A DNA stretch of 60,090 bases. It comes from Firmicutes bacterium HGW-Firmicutes-15 (lineage in GTDB: Bacteria > Bacillota > Syntrophomonadia > Syntrophomonadales > Syntrophomonadaceae). The translations under genes were made by a program, and so were the position numbers. Where the stretch lies: the NCBI GenBank assembly GCA_002840245.1, contig PHAA01000022.1, positions 1 through 60,090 of the forward strand, read 5' to 3'. Positions 17,661 to 26,940 of this stretch are shown one piece after another. Position 1 is the first letter of the stretch; each line of letters starts with the position of its first letter. Under the pieces are notes generated by a model, which saw only the letters and a program-made list of their open reading frames with translations, was not told where the DNA came from and did not search any database.

Positions 17661-18557
17661 ATGCGCAGAATAACGCTTGTCTTAATGGTGCTGGCGATCT
17701 TGATGACAACGTGGATTTATCGAGAACAGGTGGCTAGTACTGGTGCCGTAGTAAAGAGTGGTGAGGCAGTTATTAGTCTTGGGCAGGATTTGACCGAAGA
17801 CCAGAAAAGCCAGGTAGTGAGTTATTTTGAGACCAAGACTGATCTGGCGAAGGTGCGCTATGTCAGTGTTAGCAATCAGGAAGAGAGAAGATACCTGGAG
17901 GGCAAAATTGCCGAGAGCTTAATTGGAACTCGGGCCATTTCCTGTGCGCTGGTTACAGGTTCAGCCAAAGGCCAGGGGATTGATGTTCAAACTCACAATA
18001 TTAACGGGGTTACACCATTCATGTATGCTAATGCTGCTAATACTGCCGGAATTGAAGATGTGCAGATTTTTGTAGAGGCACCTTTTGAGGTTTCAGGCAC
18101 AGCAGCCTTAACCGGAATTATTAAAGCTTTTGAACTGGCTAGTGGGAAAGCTTTAAATGAAACTGCCAAAGATATTGCCAACCAGGAGCTAGCCGAATCA
18201 TCCAAACTGGGAGAGAAGATCGGGCAGGATAATGCCGGCAAAATCATTTATGAAGTCAAAAAACAAGTAGTGCAGAAGAAGATTGCCGATCCTGCCCTGA
18301 TAAGGCAAATCATCGTGCAGGTTAGCGCTGATCTGAATATTTCACTGGCGGAAGATGATGTAAACCGTATTGTAGGCCTGATGCAAAACCTTAACAAGGT
18401 GAACATTAATATATCCCAACTGAATGAACAGTTAGATAAGCTGCAAAAAGGGATAGAGGATGTCCGCACCCAGACCGATCAGGCTCAGGGCTTTTTTCAG
18501 AAGCTGGTAAAGTTCATAAGGAATCTCTTTCAGGGTTTAACGGGTGCTATTTCTTGA
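17661..18557 (+). CDS. DUF1002 family exported protein (YpuA-like)
   Basis: This protein is predicted to be exported: residues 1-20 (MRRITLVLMVLAILMTTWIY) form a signal peptide or membrane anchor. The body reads VISLGQDLTEDQKSQVVSYF, GIDVQTHNINGVTPFMYANA and GIEDVQIFVEAPFEVSGTAA, which are hallmarks of DUF1002 (B. subtilis YpuA). That family has no defined function. The C-terminal 60 residues are heptad-rich (INISQLNEQLDKLQKGIEDV) and probably coiled coil. The ribosome binding site GGGGG lies in the 3' arm of a small inverted repeat (CCCTGA 17614-17619 / TCAGGG 17642-17647), so translation could be structure-sensitive. It lies after ispF and before the glycoside hydrolase gene. Confidence 0.85.
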   Translation: MRRITLVLMVLAILMTTWIYREQVASTGAVVKSGEAVISLGQDLTEDQKSQVVSYFETKTDLAKVRYVSVSNQEERRYLEGKIAESLIGTRAISCALVTGSAKGQGIDVQTHNINGVTPFMYANAANTAGIEDVQIFVEAPFEVSGTAALTGIIKAFELASGKALNETAKDIANQELAESSKLGEKIGQDNAGKIIYEVKKQVVQKKIADPALIRQIIVQVSADLNISLAEDDVNRIVGLMQNLNKVNINISQLNEQLDKLQKGIEDVRTQTDQAQGFFQKLVKFIRNLFQGLTGAIS

Positions 18558-18607
18558 GATATAGAAACAATTAAATACCTAAGACCAAGCTTGATGGGGA
18601 AGATGAT

Positions 18608-19840
18608 ATGAGCTATAACCAATATTTCCAAACGGGCATCAATTATTGGCCGATACATAAGGCCATGTACTGGTGGAAGCATTTCGAAGCCCGAGAAGTG
18701 GAAGAGGATTTCCAGAGACTAGCCCATTATAATTTTGGATTAGTGAGAATTTTTTTAAGCTGGGAAGATTTTCAACCCGCACCAGATAAAATATCAACGA
18801 CTGCTGTCGATCATTTAAAAAAGACGGCTGACATCGCTGCCTCAAGTGGTCTGAAGCTGATGCCTACATTCTTCTGTGGGCATATGAGCGGAATAAACTG
18901 GATGCCCACCTGGATGTTAGCACCCGGCAAAGGTGGGCGCCGTTTCCCCGTTTACAGTAATAACCAAGTGCGCTGGGCCTGTATACGCAACTGTTATACA
19001 GACCAAAAGGTAATAGAAGCTCAACGTTTGCAAACCCAAGCCATCGTCACAGCGCTGAAGGGTCATGAAGCCATCTTTGCCTATGATCTGGGGAATGAAT
19101 CTTCTAACTGGGTTATCCCGCCACAACGTAATGTTGCCCAGAAATGGCTCGAAATGATGACTTCTCAAATTAAAAACGACAGTGGTGGAGTTATGGTAAC
19201 CCTGGGTATGCACGCCGAAGATCTGGAGGAAGACCGTCAGCTATGGCCCCAGGATGCAGCCCAGTACTGTGATTTCTTATGTATGCACGGCTATCCCTGC
19301 TACCTCAAGTGGGTAGATGACCCTATTGATCCAGACCTAGTGCCGTTTTTAGGGATTATTACTGCCTGGTTAGGGCAGAAAAAGGTTCTTTTCCAAGAAT
19401 TTGGAGTTCCCACTCATTCCGTTCTGCCTCCAACTCTATCCGCAGACTATGAGAGCTTTTGCCTCTGCCCATTATGGGCAGAGGATGAGGCCGCCACTTA
19501 CTATAATAAGGTATTACAAAGTTTGGGAGCAGCAGGAATGATGGGCGCAATGGCTTGGTGCTACGCTGATTATGCCCCATCGCTGTGGGATAAGCCTCCG
19601 ATGGATAATATTCTTCATGAACGCCATTTTGGTATGTTTCGCCATGATGGAAGTGCAAAACCTGCAGTAGAAATATTCCGCCAATATGAAAATTTACCCG
19701 CGAATAATAAACTTGATCAGATTCAAGTAAAGTACCCTTGGCTTATTGAAAAAGACCGCGACAAATTTTACCAGCATCCCAGGAATAATCTGTCCAGACT
19801 TTACCAAAGATATAAGGAGTGGCTGTATGCTCACCAATAA
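18608..19840 (+). CDS. GH5-like cellulase-family glycoside hydrolase
   Basis: The fold is that of a TIM-barrel glycoside hydrolase of the clan-A (GH5-like) type. FAYDLGNESSNW has the Asn-Glu pair at about N163-E164 (acid/base), and VLFQEFGVPT has Glu at about 264 (nucleophile). GINYWP, FGLVRIFLSWEDFQP and LCMHGYPCY match other conserved barrel strands. At 410 residues with no signal peptide it should act inside the cell, which is unusual for a cellulase-like enzyme. The glycosyltransferase gene starts 20 bases later, so the two probably build or trim the same glycan. The substrate cannot be read from sequence. The GH5 assignment is by motif, not by alignment. Confidence 0.78.
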   Translation: MSYNQYFQTGINYWPIHKAMYWWKHFEAREVEEDFQRLAHYNFGLVRIFLSWEDFQPAPDKISTTAVDHLKKTADIAASSGLKLMPTFFCGHMSGINWMPTWMLAPGKGGRRFPVYSNNQVRWACIRNCYTDQKVIEAQRLQTQAIVTALKGHEAIFAYDLGNESSNWVIPPQRNVAQKWLEMMTSQIKNDSGGVMVTLGMHAEDLEEDRQLWPQDAAQYCDFLCMHGYPCYLKWVDDPIDPDLVPFLGIITAWLGQKKVLFQEFGVPTHSVLPPTLSADYESFCLCPLWAEDEAATYYNKVLQSLGAAGMMGAMAWCYADYAPSLWDKPPMDNILHERHFGMFRHDGSAKPAVEIFRQYENLPANNKLDQIQVKYPWLIEKDRDKFYQHPRNNLSRLYQRYKEWLYAHQ

Positions 19841-19860
19841 GGTTGTGGAGGATTTAGATC

Positions 19861-20880
19861 GTGAAAATTGCACTTTTATCACCAATTGCTTGGCGAACCC
19901 CTCCTCGGCATTATGGACCATGGGAGACCATCGTGTCTCTATTGGCTGAGGGTCTAGTCAAGCAGGGGATGGAGGTTACTCTGTTCGCCACCGGCGATTC
20001 GCAGACTAGCGCTCATTTGGACTATGTATGCCAAGGGCCCTACGAAGAAAACAGGGATATGGATGCCAAGGTATGGGAGTGTTTACATATCGCCCATCTA
20101 TTCGAGCAAGCTGACCAGTTTGACATAATCCATAATAACTATGACTTTCTGCCGCTTTCTTATAGCCGCTTGGTAAAAACGCCAGTTGTAACGACTATCC
20201 ATGGTTTTTCTAATCCGAAGATATTACCCGTCTATCAGGCCTATAACCGGGATAATTATTATGTTTCCATCAGTAACTCCGACCGCAGTCCGGATTTGAA
20301 CTATCTAACCACCGTTTACCATGGGATAGATATGGACCTGTTTAGCCTGAACAAAAAGCCGGGGGAATATCTGCTTTATTTCGGGCGGATACATCCGGAC
20401 AAAGGAGCCTATGAGGCTATACAGATTGCCCGGAGGTTTGGCATGAAGCTGCTAATGGCCGGCATCATTCAAGACGAAGCATATTTTCATGCCCAGGTTG
20501 CTCCCTATATAGACGATATAAATATTATCTATGTTGGCTCCGTTGGACCAGCTAGGCGAAATGAACTCTTGCAAGGAGCTTATGCACTGTTGCATCCGAT
20601 TTATTTCAATGAACCCTTTGGCCTTAGCGTTGTAGAATCGATGGCTTGCGGCACTCCCGTAATAACGTTTAATAGAGGCTCCATGCCGGAAGTTATAAAT
20701 GAAGGGCAGACCGGATTTCTGGTTAATAACATTGATGAGGCGGTAGACAAGCTTAAAGTAATACCTGCTTTGGATCGCAGTGAATGTCGAAGGTGGGTCC
20801 ATGAGCGTTTTAGTAAGGAGCGTATGGTTGCGGATTACATATCCGTTTACGATGATATTCTGCAGCAAACCAAGTTTTAA
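19861..20880 (+). CDS. Family 4 glycosyltransferase
   Basis: This GT-B fold retaining glycosyltransferase would transfer a sugar from a nucleotide-sugar donor. KIALLSPIAWRTPPRHYGPW is the N-terminal acceptor-domain strand and glycine-containing loop, with EVTLFATGDS, and LLYFGRIHPDKGAYEAIQIA opens the donor domain. FNEPFGLSVVESMACGTPVI is the EX7E donor-binding signature (two Glu 8 apart). The length of 339 residues is typical of GT4. The start is GTG at 19861, 20 bases after the GH5-like gene, and the two are probably one operon inserted between ispF and gltX. Substrate unknown. Confidence 0.85.
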   Translation: MKIALLSPIAWRTPPRHYGPWETIVSLLAEGLVKQGMEVTLFATGDSQTSAHLDYVCQGPYEENRDMDAKVWECLHIAHLFEQADQFDIIHNNYDFLPLSYSRLVKTPVVTTIHGFSNPKILPVYQAYNRDNYYVSISNSDRSPDLNYLTTVYHGIDMDLFSLNKKPGEYLLYFGRIHPDKGAYEAIQIARRFGMKLLMAGIIQDEAYFHAQVAPYIDDINIIYVGSVGPARRNELLQGAYALLHPIYFNEPFGLSVVESMACGTPVITFNRGSMPEVINEGQTGFLVNNIDEAVDKLKVIPALDRSECRRWVHERFSKERMVADYISVYDDILQQTKF

Positions 20881-20904
20881 TGGATGTTTTCCATTGGGGA
20901 TTAC

Positions 20905-20934
20905 TTGATACCCTACATCCAGAGGTGCTATAAT
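20905..20934 (+). promoter_or_regulatory. Promoter of gltX
   Basis: TTGATA at 20905-20910 and a perfect TATAAT at 20929-20934 are 18 bases apart. The start would be near 20941, leaving a very short leader before the gltX ATG at 20961. Confidence 0.65.
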
Positions 20935-20960
20935 TACCCAGTAAAAGAGGAGGGGAAAAA

Positions 20961-22406
20961 ATGAAGAAATGCAAGGTTAGATTCGCGCCAAGCCCTACGG
21001 GTCCCTTACATATTGGTGGAGCTCGGTCAGCCCTGTTTAACTACCTGTTTGCGAGCCATCAGAATGGGGAGATGGTGATGCGAATAGAAGACACCGATTT
21101 GGAGCGTTCCCGACGTGAGTATGAAGATGAAATAATTGAATCCCTCCAATGGCTTGGGATAAAATGGGGCGAGGGGGTTGCTCAGGGGGGAGAAAACGGG
21201 CCCTACCGGCAGACCGAACGTTTGGAAATATACCGTCAGTACGTTCAAGAACTGCTAGACAAAGGAATGGCTTATTATTGTTTCTGCACCCAGGAAGAGT
21301 TGGAAATGGAGCGTCAGGAACAGTTGGCCAATGGAAATATGCAGCGTTATTCAGGGAAATGCAGCGACTTGAGCGACCAGGAGATTGAGGAGCGCATAGA
21401 GGCGGGGATTAAACCTAGCATCCGCTTTCGGGTTCCGCAGAATCAAATTTATGTGGTAGATGACTTGGTACGGGGTAGGGTTAGCTTTGAAAGTGACAAT
21501 AGCGGAGATTTTATAATTGCCAAATCGGATGGTATACCCGTATATAACTTTGCGGTGGTCATAGATGATGTTTTAATGGGGATAAGCCACGTAATTAGGG
21601 CAGAGGAGCATTTATCCAATACCCCCAGGCAGATTATGCTTTATGAAGCTTTAAATTTTGCTCGACCGGAGTTTGCTCATATTTCTTTGATACTAGGCAG
21701 TGACCGGCAGAAGATGAGCAAACGCCATGGCGCTACGTCCTTGGTGCAATATCGGGAAATGGGCTACTTGCCCGAAGCGCTCTTCAATTTCCTGGCGCTG
21801 TTGGGTTGGTCACCGCAAGGGGAAGAAGAGATACTCAGCCCGGAGGAGATCATAAAGGGCTTTACCCTGGATAGGGTGGCGAAGAGCCCAGCGGTGTTCG
21901 ATCTAGATAAGCTAAACTGGGTTAACCAGCAGTACCTGAAGAAAAAGTCAAACGGAGAGCTGGCGGAGATGTTAAAGCCATACCTAAGTGAATCGGAATA
22001 TGCCGATGATATCAAAAGGCTAAATGACTTCCAATATGGTCTTCTGGTGGAAGCGGTTAGAGATCACCTAGTATGCTTGTCTGATGTAACCCGGCATATG
22101 GATGTTTTCTTCCGGGAAGCTGTTTATGAGGAGGAAGCTTTGCGAGCATTGGAGGAGGAGGGAGTAATGACAGTCCTGCAAGGATTTCGGGATGAGCTGC
22201 CCCAGTTTTCAGAGCCTGTAGAAGCAAAGGAATTTATTAAAGCTATGGTAAAGAAGCTCAAATTGAAACCTAAAAACGTTTACATGCCCTTGCGCAGTGC
22301 CTTAAGTGGACAAACCCACGGACCGGAACTGCCCTTTCTTATATTAATATGGGGTCGGGAAGAGTGTCTGCGACGTATTGATAACGCCATTGCTAGAATA
22401 AGATAA
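20961..22406 (+). CDS. gltX: Glutamyl-tRNA synthetase
   Basis: This class I aminoacyl-tRNA synthetase charges tRNA-Glu (and probably tRNA-Gln before amidation, as usual in Firmicutes). [20 protein letters not shown] holds the HIGH-type signature, [10 protein letters not shown] binds glutamate, and [17 protein letters not shown] is the KMSKS loop. [13 protein letters not shown] lies in the connecting peptide. The C-terminal anticodon-binding region is complete at 481 residues. AGAGGAGGGG precedes the ATG and it has its own promoter. It keeps the ispF-gltX-cysE order of Bacillus, except that two transporter genes separate it from cysE. Confidence 0.95.
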   Translation: MKKCKVRFAPSPTGPLHIGGARSALFNYLFASHQNGEMVMRIEDTDLERSRREYEDEIIESLQWLGIKWGEGVAQGGENGPYRQTERLEIYRQYVQELLDKGMAYYCFCTQEELEMERQEQLANGNMQRYSGKCSDLSDQEIEERIEAGIKPSIRFRVPQNQIYVVDDLVRGRVSFESDNSGDFIIAKSDGIPVYNFAVVIDDVLMGISHVIRAEEHLSNTPRQIMLYEALNFARPEFAHISLILGSDRQKMSKRHGATSLVQYREMGYLPEALFNFLALLGWSPQGEEEILSPEEIIKGFTLDRVAKSPAVFDLDKLNWVNQQYLKKKSNGELAEMLKPYLSESEYADDIKRLNDFQYGLLVEAVRDHLVCLSDVTRHMDVFFREAVYEEEALRALEEEGVMTVLQGFRDELPQFSEPVEAKEFIKAMVKKLKLKPKNVYMPLRSALSGQTHGPELPFLILIWGREECLRRIDNAIARIR

Positions 22407-22441
22407 TTGTGAGTCCCTAAGTTATGTGCTAAAATATAACA

Positions 22442-22590
22442 AATAATATATACTTAACGGTCAAAGTAATTTTGGCGAAAGCCTTGATTGCGCGATTGAT
22501 GTATCTAAGTCCTTAATGATACCGCAGTCATGAGAAATCGGCTTACTGGGGTGGGTAGTCTTTTATCAGACTGCCCACTTTTAACTTTTT
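22442..22590 (+). ncRNA. Candidate small RNA with own promoter and terminator
   Basis: TTGTGA (22407-22412) and TAAAAT (22430-22435) are 17 bases apart, giving a start near 22442. The transcript would contain a GNRA hairpin (GGC-GAAA-GCC) and end at a strong terminator: GTGGGTAGTC (22551-22560), 8-base loop, GACTGCCCAC (22569-22578), then TTTT and TTTTTT. It does not match riboswitch consensus sequences that I know. It could instead be simply the gltX 3' end. Confidence 0.35.
22551..22590 (+). terminator. Rho-independent terminator
   Basis: A 10-bp stem, GTGGGTAGTC / GACTGCCCAC with a single G-T pair, is followed by two T-runs. It lies about 145 bases downstream of gltX and ends either gltX or the candidate small RNA. 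Confidence 0.85.
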
Positions 22591-22627
22591 TGGCGGTACT
22601 TGGGGAAATAATATAGGACAGGATGAA

Positions 22628-22732
22628 TTGAACCTGGCTTTTCGGCACTTATGGAAAGAAAAATATGGCATAGGAGACGACCAGCTAATTATATTTTTGT
22701 GTATAGGTGAGATCCCCAAAACGTTATTTTAG
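22628..22732 (+). other. Possible 34-residue ORF or gene remnant
   Basis: TTG at 22628 opens MNLAFRHLWKEKYGIGDD, continuing QLIIFLCIGEIPKTLF to TAG. The frame is open from 22559 and the composition looks protein-like, but there is no good ribosome binding site and I recognise no family. It may be the tail of a decayed gene in the 350-base gap between gltX and the transporter. Confidence 0.2.
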
Positions 22733-22756
22733 TAATATTTAAGAGGTGAATGAAGG

Positions 22757-24025
22757 ATGCATTATTGGCTGTCAATAGCAATATTCTTGGTGGTATATAT
22801 CCTTATTATGAGTGAAAAAATTCACCGAACTATTGTTTCTATATTAGGAGCTGCCCTTATCATTGCCCTAGGCGTAGTGACCCAAAAACAAGCTTTTGCC
22901 CACATCGATTTTAACACCATTGGTCTCCTCATAGGCATGATGATAATTGTAGGTATTACCAGGCATAGTGGGCTTTTCGAGTACTTGGCAATAAAGTCTG
23001 CCAAGCTGGCTGGTGGTAAACCTTTAGCCATTATGGCCACCCTGGCTCTGGTCACGGCCTTAGCCTCAGCATTACTTGACAATGTTACCACCGTACTCCT
23101 AATCGTACCCGTTACCTATGCGATTACTGACCGCTTGAATGTTTCACCCATCCCATTTTTGTTCACAGAAATTATTGCTTCCAATATAGGTGGGACTGCA
23201 ACGCTTATAGGCGATCCACCTAATATAATGATTGGAAGCGCAACCGGACTAGGGTTCATGGATTTCCTGGCCAATTTGGCCTTTCCTGCAATAGTAATAT
23301 TATTAATTACCATTGCTATAATGGTATTTTACTATCGAAAACAGCTTGATACCACGGATGACTGTATTCAAAGCCTTCTTGAACTAAATGAGAAGGAATT
23401 TATTAAGGACTGGCGTTTACTTAAACAGTCTCTAACGGTCTTGGGCTTTACAATTGTAGGCTTCCTATTGCACCAAACGCTTCACCTGGAATCAGCCACT
23501 ATAGCTCTGTTAGGAGCAGGGTTATTAATGTTAATAACTAATGAGAATCCGGAAGAGGTTTTATTAAATGTAGAATGGCCCACCATCTTTTTCTTCGCCG
23601 GATTATTTGTATTGGTAGGAGGGCTGGTGGAAACCGGAGTTATTGAACAAATAGCCAAGAAGGCATTATTGATTACAGATGGAAATTTGATGCAAACAGG
23701 ACTTCTGGTACTATGGCTATCGGCAATAGCATCTGCTTTTGTTGATAATATCCCGTTCGTAGCTACTATGATTCCGTTATTACAAACGATGGGAGAGCTT
23801 TCCAACCTGCCGATGGAACCTACCTGGTGGGCATTGGCGTTAGGAGCATGTCTGGGTGGCAACGGAACCCTTATAGGAGCTTCCGCTAATGTAATAGTAG
23901 CTGGAATAGCGGAGAGGCACGGGACTCCCATTGGATTCATAAGTTTTCTAAAAGTGGGTTTTCCTTTAATGCTGGTATCTATAGTATTATCAACGGTTTA
24001 TCTATATTTGTTCTTTTGGATATAA
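22757..24025 (+). CDS. ArsB/NhaD-type ion transporter
   Basis: This polytopic membrane protein of the ion transporter superfamily has about 11-12 hydrophobic helices. The paired re-entrant motifs are present: ALLDNVTTVLLIVPVTYA with NIGGTATLIGDPPNIMIGSA in the first half, and AFVDNIPFVATMIPLL with GGNGTLIGASANVIVAGIA in the second half. That is the pattern of ArsB/NhaD/citrate-type permeases (Na+/H+ antiport, arsenite or dicarboxylate transport). No ars genes are nearby, so sodium/proton exchange or anion transport is more likely than arsenite efflux. GAGGTG is 8 bases before the ATG. The potassium antiporter-like gene follows 295 bases later on the same strand. Confidence 0.85.
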   Translation: MHYWLSIAIFLVVYILIMSEKIHRTIVSILGAALIIALGVVTQKQAFAHIDFNTIGLLIGMMIIVGITRHSGLFEYLAIKSAKLAGGKPLAIMATLALVTALASALLDNVTTVLLIVPVTYAITDRLNVSPIPFLFTEIIASNIGGTATLIGDPPNIMIGSATGLGFMDFLANLAFPAIVILLITIAIMVFYYRKQLDTTDDCIQSLLELNEKEFIKDWRLLKQSLTVLGFTIVGFLLHQTLHLESATIALLGAGLLMLITNENPEEVLLNVEWPTIFFFAGLFVLVGGLVETGVIEQIAKKALLITDGNLMQTGLLVLWLSAIASAFVDNIPFVATMIPLLQTMGELSNLPMEPTWWALALGACLGGNGTLIGASANVIVAGIAERHGTPIGFISFLKVGFPLMLVSIVLSTVYLYLFFWI

Positions 24026-24320
24026 TTGAAGAGATAACCGATTGATAGATTCCTTGGCTTCCAACGATGGGCCCTCTTTCCCATGTTTCCAGCCAATACT
24101 TGCCCGCAGTAATTTGGCATACAAAATAAATATAAGCTATAATTATAGATGTGAGCGAATATTGTATCATGTATACAAGTGCCCCTAGTGAAAGCAGGAT
24201 GCCGAAGAGATCTATAAGAAAATGAATTATATAAGGTGAATTAACCTGCTATGGGGGGGTAATACTTTTGGGGTACTATCCCTTTATTTATGAGAAACCT
24301 CTACTTGAAGGAGGTGCAAT

Positions 24321-26315
24321 ATGTACATCCCTCTGTTAAAAGACATTGTAATGATATTTAGTCTGGCTATCATCGTCATTTACATATGCCATAAAATGAG
24401 AATTCCAAGTGTAGTAGGGCTGCTGATAACCGGGGTACTAGCCGGGCCGAATGGATTTGGGCTGGTTAAAGGTGTTCAAAACGTAGAAGTAATGGCTGAA
24501 CTAGGGATCATCCTGTTGCTTTTTACCATAGGCATTGAGTTCTCCTTGGGGAGGCTTTTGCAAATAAGAAAAAGTGTCCTGCTGGGTGGTACATTGCAGG
24601 TACTATTGACTACCTTGGCAACTATGCTAATCATGGTAAAAATGGGGCAACCCTTGGGCGAATCAGTATTTATTGGCTTCCTGATTTCTCTTAGCAGTAC
24701 AGCCATCGTGTTGAAAATTATCCAGGATCGGTCGGAGATTGATACCCCCTATGGCCGGAGTACCCTGGGAATACTGATATTTCAGGATATTATAATCATA
24801 CCGATGATGTTATTTACCCCCATTTTAGCCAATACCACCGGCGGCCTGGGGGAGTCTCCTTTACTTCTTTTAGCCAAGGTGATCGCGGTCCTGGTGATGT
24901 TGTTTGTCAGTGCCAAATGGGTGGCACCATTTCTGCTATATCAGATTGCTCGCCAGCGAAGCCGGGAACTTTTTCTTATAAGCACCGTGACTATGTGTCT
25001 GGCGGTTGCCTGGTTTACTTCCAGTATAGGGCTTTCAGTTTCTTTAGGGGCTTTTCTGGCTGGACTAATAATATCGGAATCAGAATACAGTCACCAGGCA
25101 TTAGGAAACATTTTGCCTTTTCGGGATGTATTCACTAGTATTTTCTTTGTATCCATAGGCATGCTACTAAACGTAGGAGTTTTTTTACAAGCTCCGTTTA
25201 CAGTTACCATGGTTACATTAGGAGTCCTGCTAGCCAAGACTGTTATTGGCGGTCTAGCAGTTCTTGCCCTCGGGTTCCCGATTAGAACTGCCATTTTGAC
25301 AGGTCTGGCCTTGAGCCAAGTAGGAGAATTCTCGTTCATCTTGTCTAGATTTGGAATACAGCATCATTTACTCAGCGATGAATTCAATCAAGTATTTATG
25401 GCAGTATCCGTTTTAACGATGGCATTAACACCTTTTATCATCGTTTTAGGCCCACGTATCGCCGATTTGTTTCTAAACCTGCCTCTACCCCAAAAGATAA
25501 TAACCGGGGTTAAGCCAAGTATTGAAATGAAGGAAGAGCCCATTGGTGACCACTTGGTCATTATAGGATTCGGCGTCAATGGTAAAAACCTGGCCAGAGC
25601 TGCTTCAGCATCCGGCATAAAGTATGTGATTATTGAGAATAATCCTGATCTGGTAAGGCAAGAAAAGCAGAAGGGTGAGCCTATATTTTATGGAGATGCC
25701 ACTCAGTTAGAGGTTCTTCGCCATTCTAATTTGAGAGCAGCAAGAGTTGTGGTAATCGCAATTTCAGATCCGGCAGCGACTGTAAGGATAACTGATTTAA
25801 TCCGCAAGATCAACGCAGAGGTTCATATTATTGTAAGAACCCGTTATATCCAAGAAATTCAACCCTTATATAAAGTCGGGGCCAACGATGTTATACCAGA
25901 GGAATTCGAAACATCGGTGGAAATTTTTGCCTTGGTACTTAAGAAATATCTGGTGCCCAAAGTGGATATAGAAAAATTCATCTCAGAAGTGAGGTTCGAT
26001 GGGTATGAAATGCTCCGCAGCCTTTCCAAGAGATCCCCAACTCTTCAAGATATCAAGCTTCATCATCACGATGCTGACATTGTTAATATCCTCGTAGAAG
26101 AAGGATCTAGTGTAGCGGGCAAGACTCTGGCTCAAAGTGATTTGAGAAGTAAATATGGAGTATCAATTCTGCTAATACAGCGTGGCTCAGAGACTATAGT
26201 AAACCCTGGCAGTGAGACCCGGCTAGAACCTGATGACCAAGCAGTGGTTTTTGGTACACCTGCTATTATTACCGACATATCAACTCTGTTTAATAAATTG
26301 GATGAGGAGTGTTAG
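24321..26315 (+). CDS. KefB-type monovalent cation/proton antiporter with RCK domains
   Basis: Residues 1-385 are a CPA2 antiporter membrane domain with about 12 helices (GIEFSLGRLLQI, FLISLSSTAIVLKIIQDRSE and LSQVGEFSFIL are family signatures). Residues 410-530 are a TrkA-N (RCK_N) Rossmann domain opening LVIIGFGVNGKNLARAA, which binds NAD(H) or nucleotides. Residues about 575-664 are a TrkA-C (RCK_C) domain (VAGKTLAQSDLRSKYGVSIL). Potassium or sodium exchange for protons is expected, gated by the cytosolic domains. RCK_C domains in Firmicutes antiporters are known cyclic-di-AMP targets, and disA is in this window, so regulation by that nucleotide is plausible but inferred. GGAGGTG precedes the ATG. 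Confidence 0.88.
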   Translation: MYIPLLKDIVMIFSLAIIVIYICHKMRIPSVVGLLITGVLAGPNGFGLVKGVQNVEVMAELGIILLLFTIGIEFSLGRLLQIRKSVLLGGTLQVLLTTLATMLIMVKMGQPLGESVFIGFLISLSSTAIVLKIIQDRSEIDTPYGRSTLGILIFQDIIIIPMMLFTPILANTTGGLGESPLLLLAKVIAVLVMLFVSAKWVAPFLLYQIARQRSRELFLISTVTMCLAVAWFTSSIGLSVSLGAFLAGLIISESEYSHQALGNILPFRDVFTSIFFVSIGMLLNVGVFLQAPFTVTMVTLGVLLAKTVIGGLAVLALGFPIRTAILTGLALSQVGEFSFILSRFGIQHHLLSDEFNQVFMAVSVLTMALTPFIIVLGPRIADLFLNLPLPQKIITGVKPSIEMKEEPIGDHLVIIGFGVNGKNLARAASASGIKYVIIENNPDLVRQEKQKGEPIFYGDATQLEVLRHSNLRAARVVVIAISDPAATVRITDLIRKINAEVHIIVRTRYIQEIQPLYKVGANDVIPEEFETSVEIFALVLKKYLVPKVDIEKFISEVRFDGYEMLRSLSKRSPTLQDIKLHHHDADIVNILVEEGSSVAGKTLAQSDLRSKYGVSILLIQRGSETIVNPGSETRLEPDDQAVVFGTPAIITDISTLFNKLDEEC

Positions 26316-26316
26316 T

Positions 26317-26472
26317 ATGAACCCGATTTTTTTATCTGCACTTTCGGTCTTTTTGAGAAAGGCTAAATGTCCAAAATGTCAGAGAGATCAATTGTTAACC
26401 CATAGGATTAAGCAAGAGGGTTTTCGTTGTAAATTCTGTGGCAATATAATCTTGCCGCCTAAAAAATCCTAA
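26317..26472 (+). CDS. Small zinc ribbon protein (51 aa)
   Basis: ATG at 26317 has GAGGAG 7 bases upstream and lies 1 base after the antiporter stop. The product has a short hydrophobic N-terminus (MNPIFLSALSVFLRK) followed by a zinc ribbon with two CxxC pairs (CPKCQRD and CKFCGN), 51 residues in all. The tight spacing implies co-translation with the antiporter. The function is unknown; a metal-binding or regulatory accessory is possible. An upstream in-frame start would run into the antiporter gene and is not credible. Confidence 0.7.
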   Translation: MNPIFLSALSVFLRKAKCPKCQRDQLLTHRIKQEGFRCKFCGNIILPPKKS

Positions 26473-26554
26473 AAGGCCAGGGATGATTTGGGCTTTATAA
26501 TGCAAAAAGTGTAAATTTGTTTGGCTATAATTGCAAGTGATAAACTATTGAAAG

Positions 26555-26584
26555 TTGACATAAGTATTAATTCCTGCATATAAT
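26555..26584 (+). promoter_or_regulatory. Promoter of the cysE-cysS operon
   Basis: TTGACA at 26555-26560 and TATAAT at 26579-26584 are perfect hexamers 18 bases apart. The start would be near 26591, about 60 bases before the T-box. Confidence 0.85.
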
Positions 26585-26647
26585 TTATATTACTAATAAA
26601 GATAAGGAATTAGGTTAAGCTAATTCTGACAACAATTAATAATATTC

Positions 26648-26903
26648 TAAAATGCTAAGAATGGGAAAAGTAAGCGTCGATCGCTGCCAGAGAGAGAGGG
26701 TCACCGGCTGAGAGCCCTTTTACAGTACGAATTCGCTGAAAATGCACCCAGGAGCAGGTATGCCGAAATAGTAGTAGGTATACCCGGTAAAAGCCGTTAT
26801 CTTAATTAAAAGCGGGGTGCTTATGGCACTCAAGCAGGGTGGAACCGCGGAAGTAAAAAACCTTTCGTCTCTGAAGATAGAGATGGAAGGTTTTATTTTT
26901 TGG
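26648..26903 (+). promoter_or_regulatory. T-box leader, cysteine-specific
   Basis: The T-box sequence AGGGTGGAACCGCG is at 26836-26849. The AG-box-like AGAGAGAGGGTC follows the first stem, and the specifier loop region GAAAATGCACC offers TGC (26743-26745), a Cys codon. The terminator stem ACCTTTCGTCTCT pairs with AGAGATGGAAGGT (with one mismatch) and ends in TTTTATTTTTT around 26903. Uncharged tRNA-Cys should stabilise the antiterminator and switch on cysE-cysS. The rest of the 26473-26940 gap contains only the promoter. Confidence 0.92.
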
Positions 26904-26940
26904 GGGGAAATAATGTAGTTAAAGCAAAGGAGGAATAAAC

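Noticed and set aside
22442-22590. c-di-GMP, glycine or other known riboswitch
   Set aside because: The conserved core motifs of those classes are not present, so only an unassigned RNA is proposed.
24026-24320. c-di-AMP (ydaO) riboswitch before the KefB-type gene
   Set aside because: I looked for it because of disA, but the characteristic conserved segments are absent; the gap shows only AT-rich sequence and the ribosome site.
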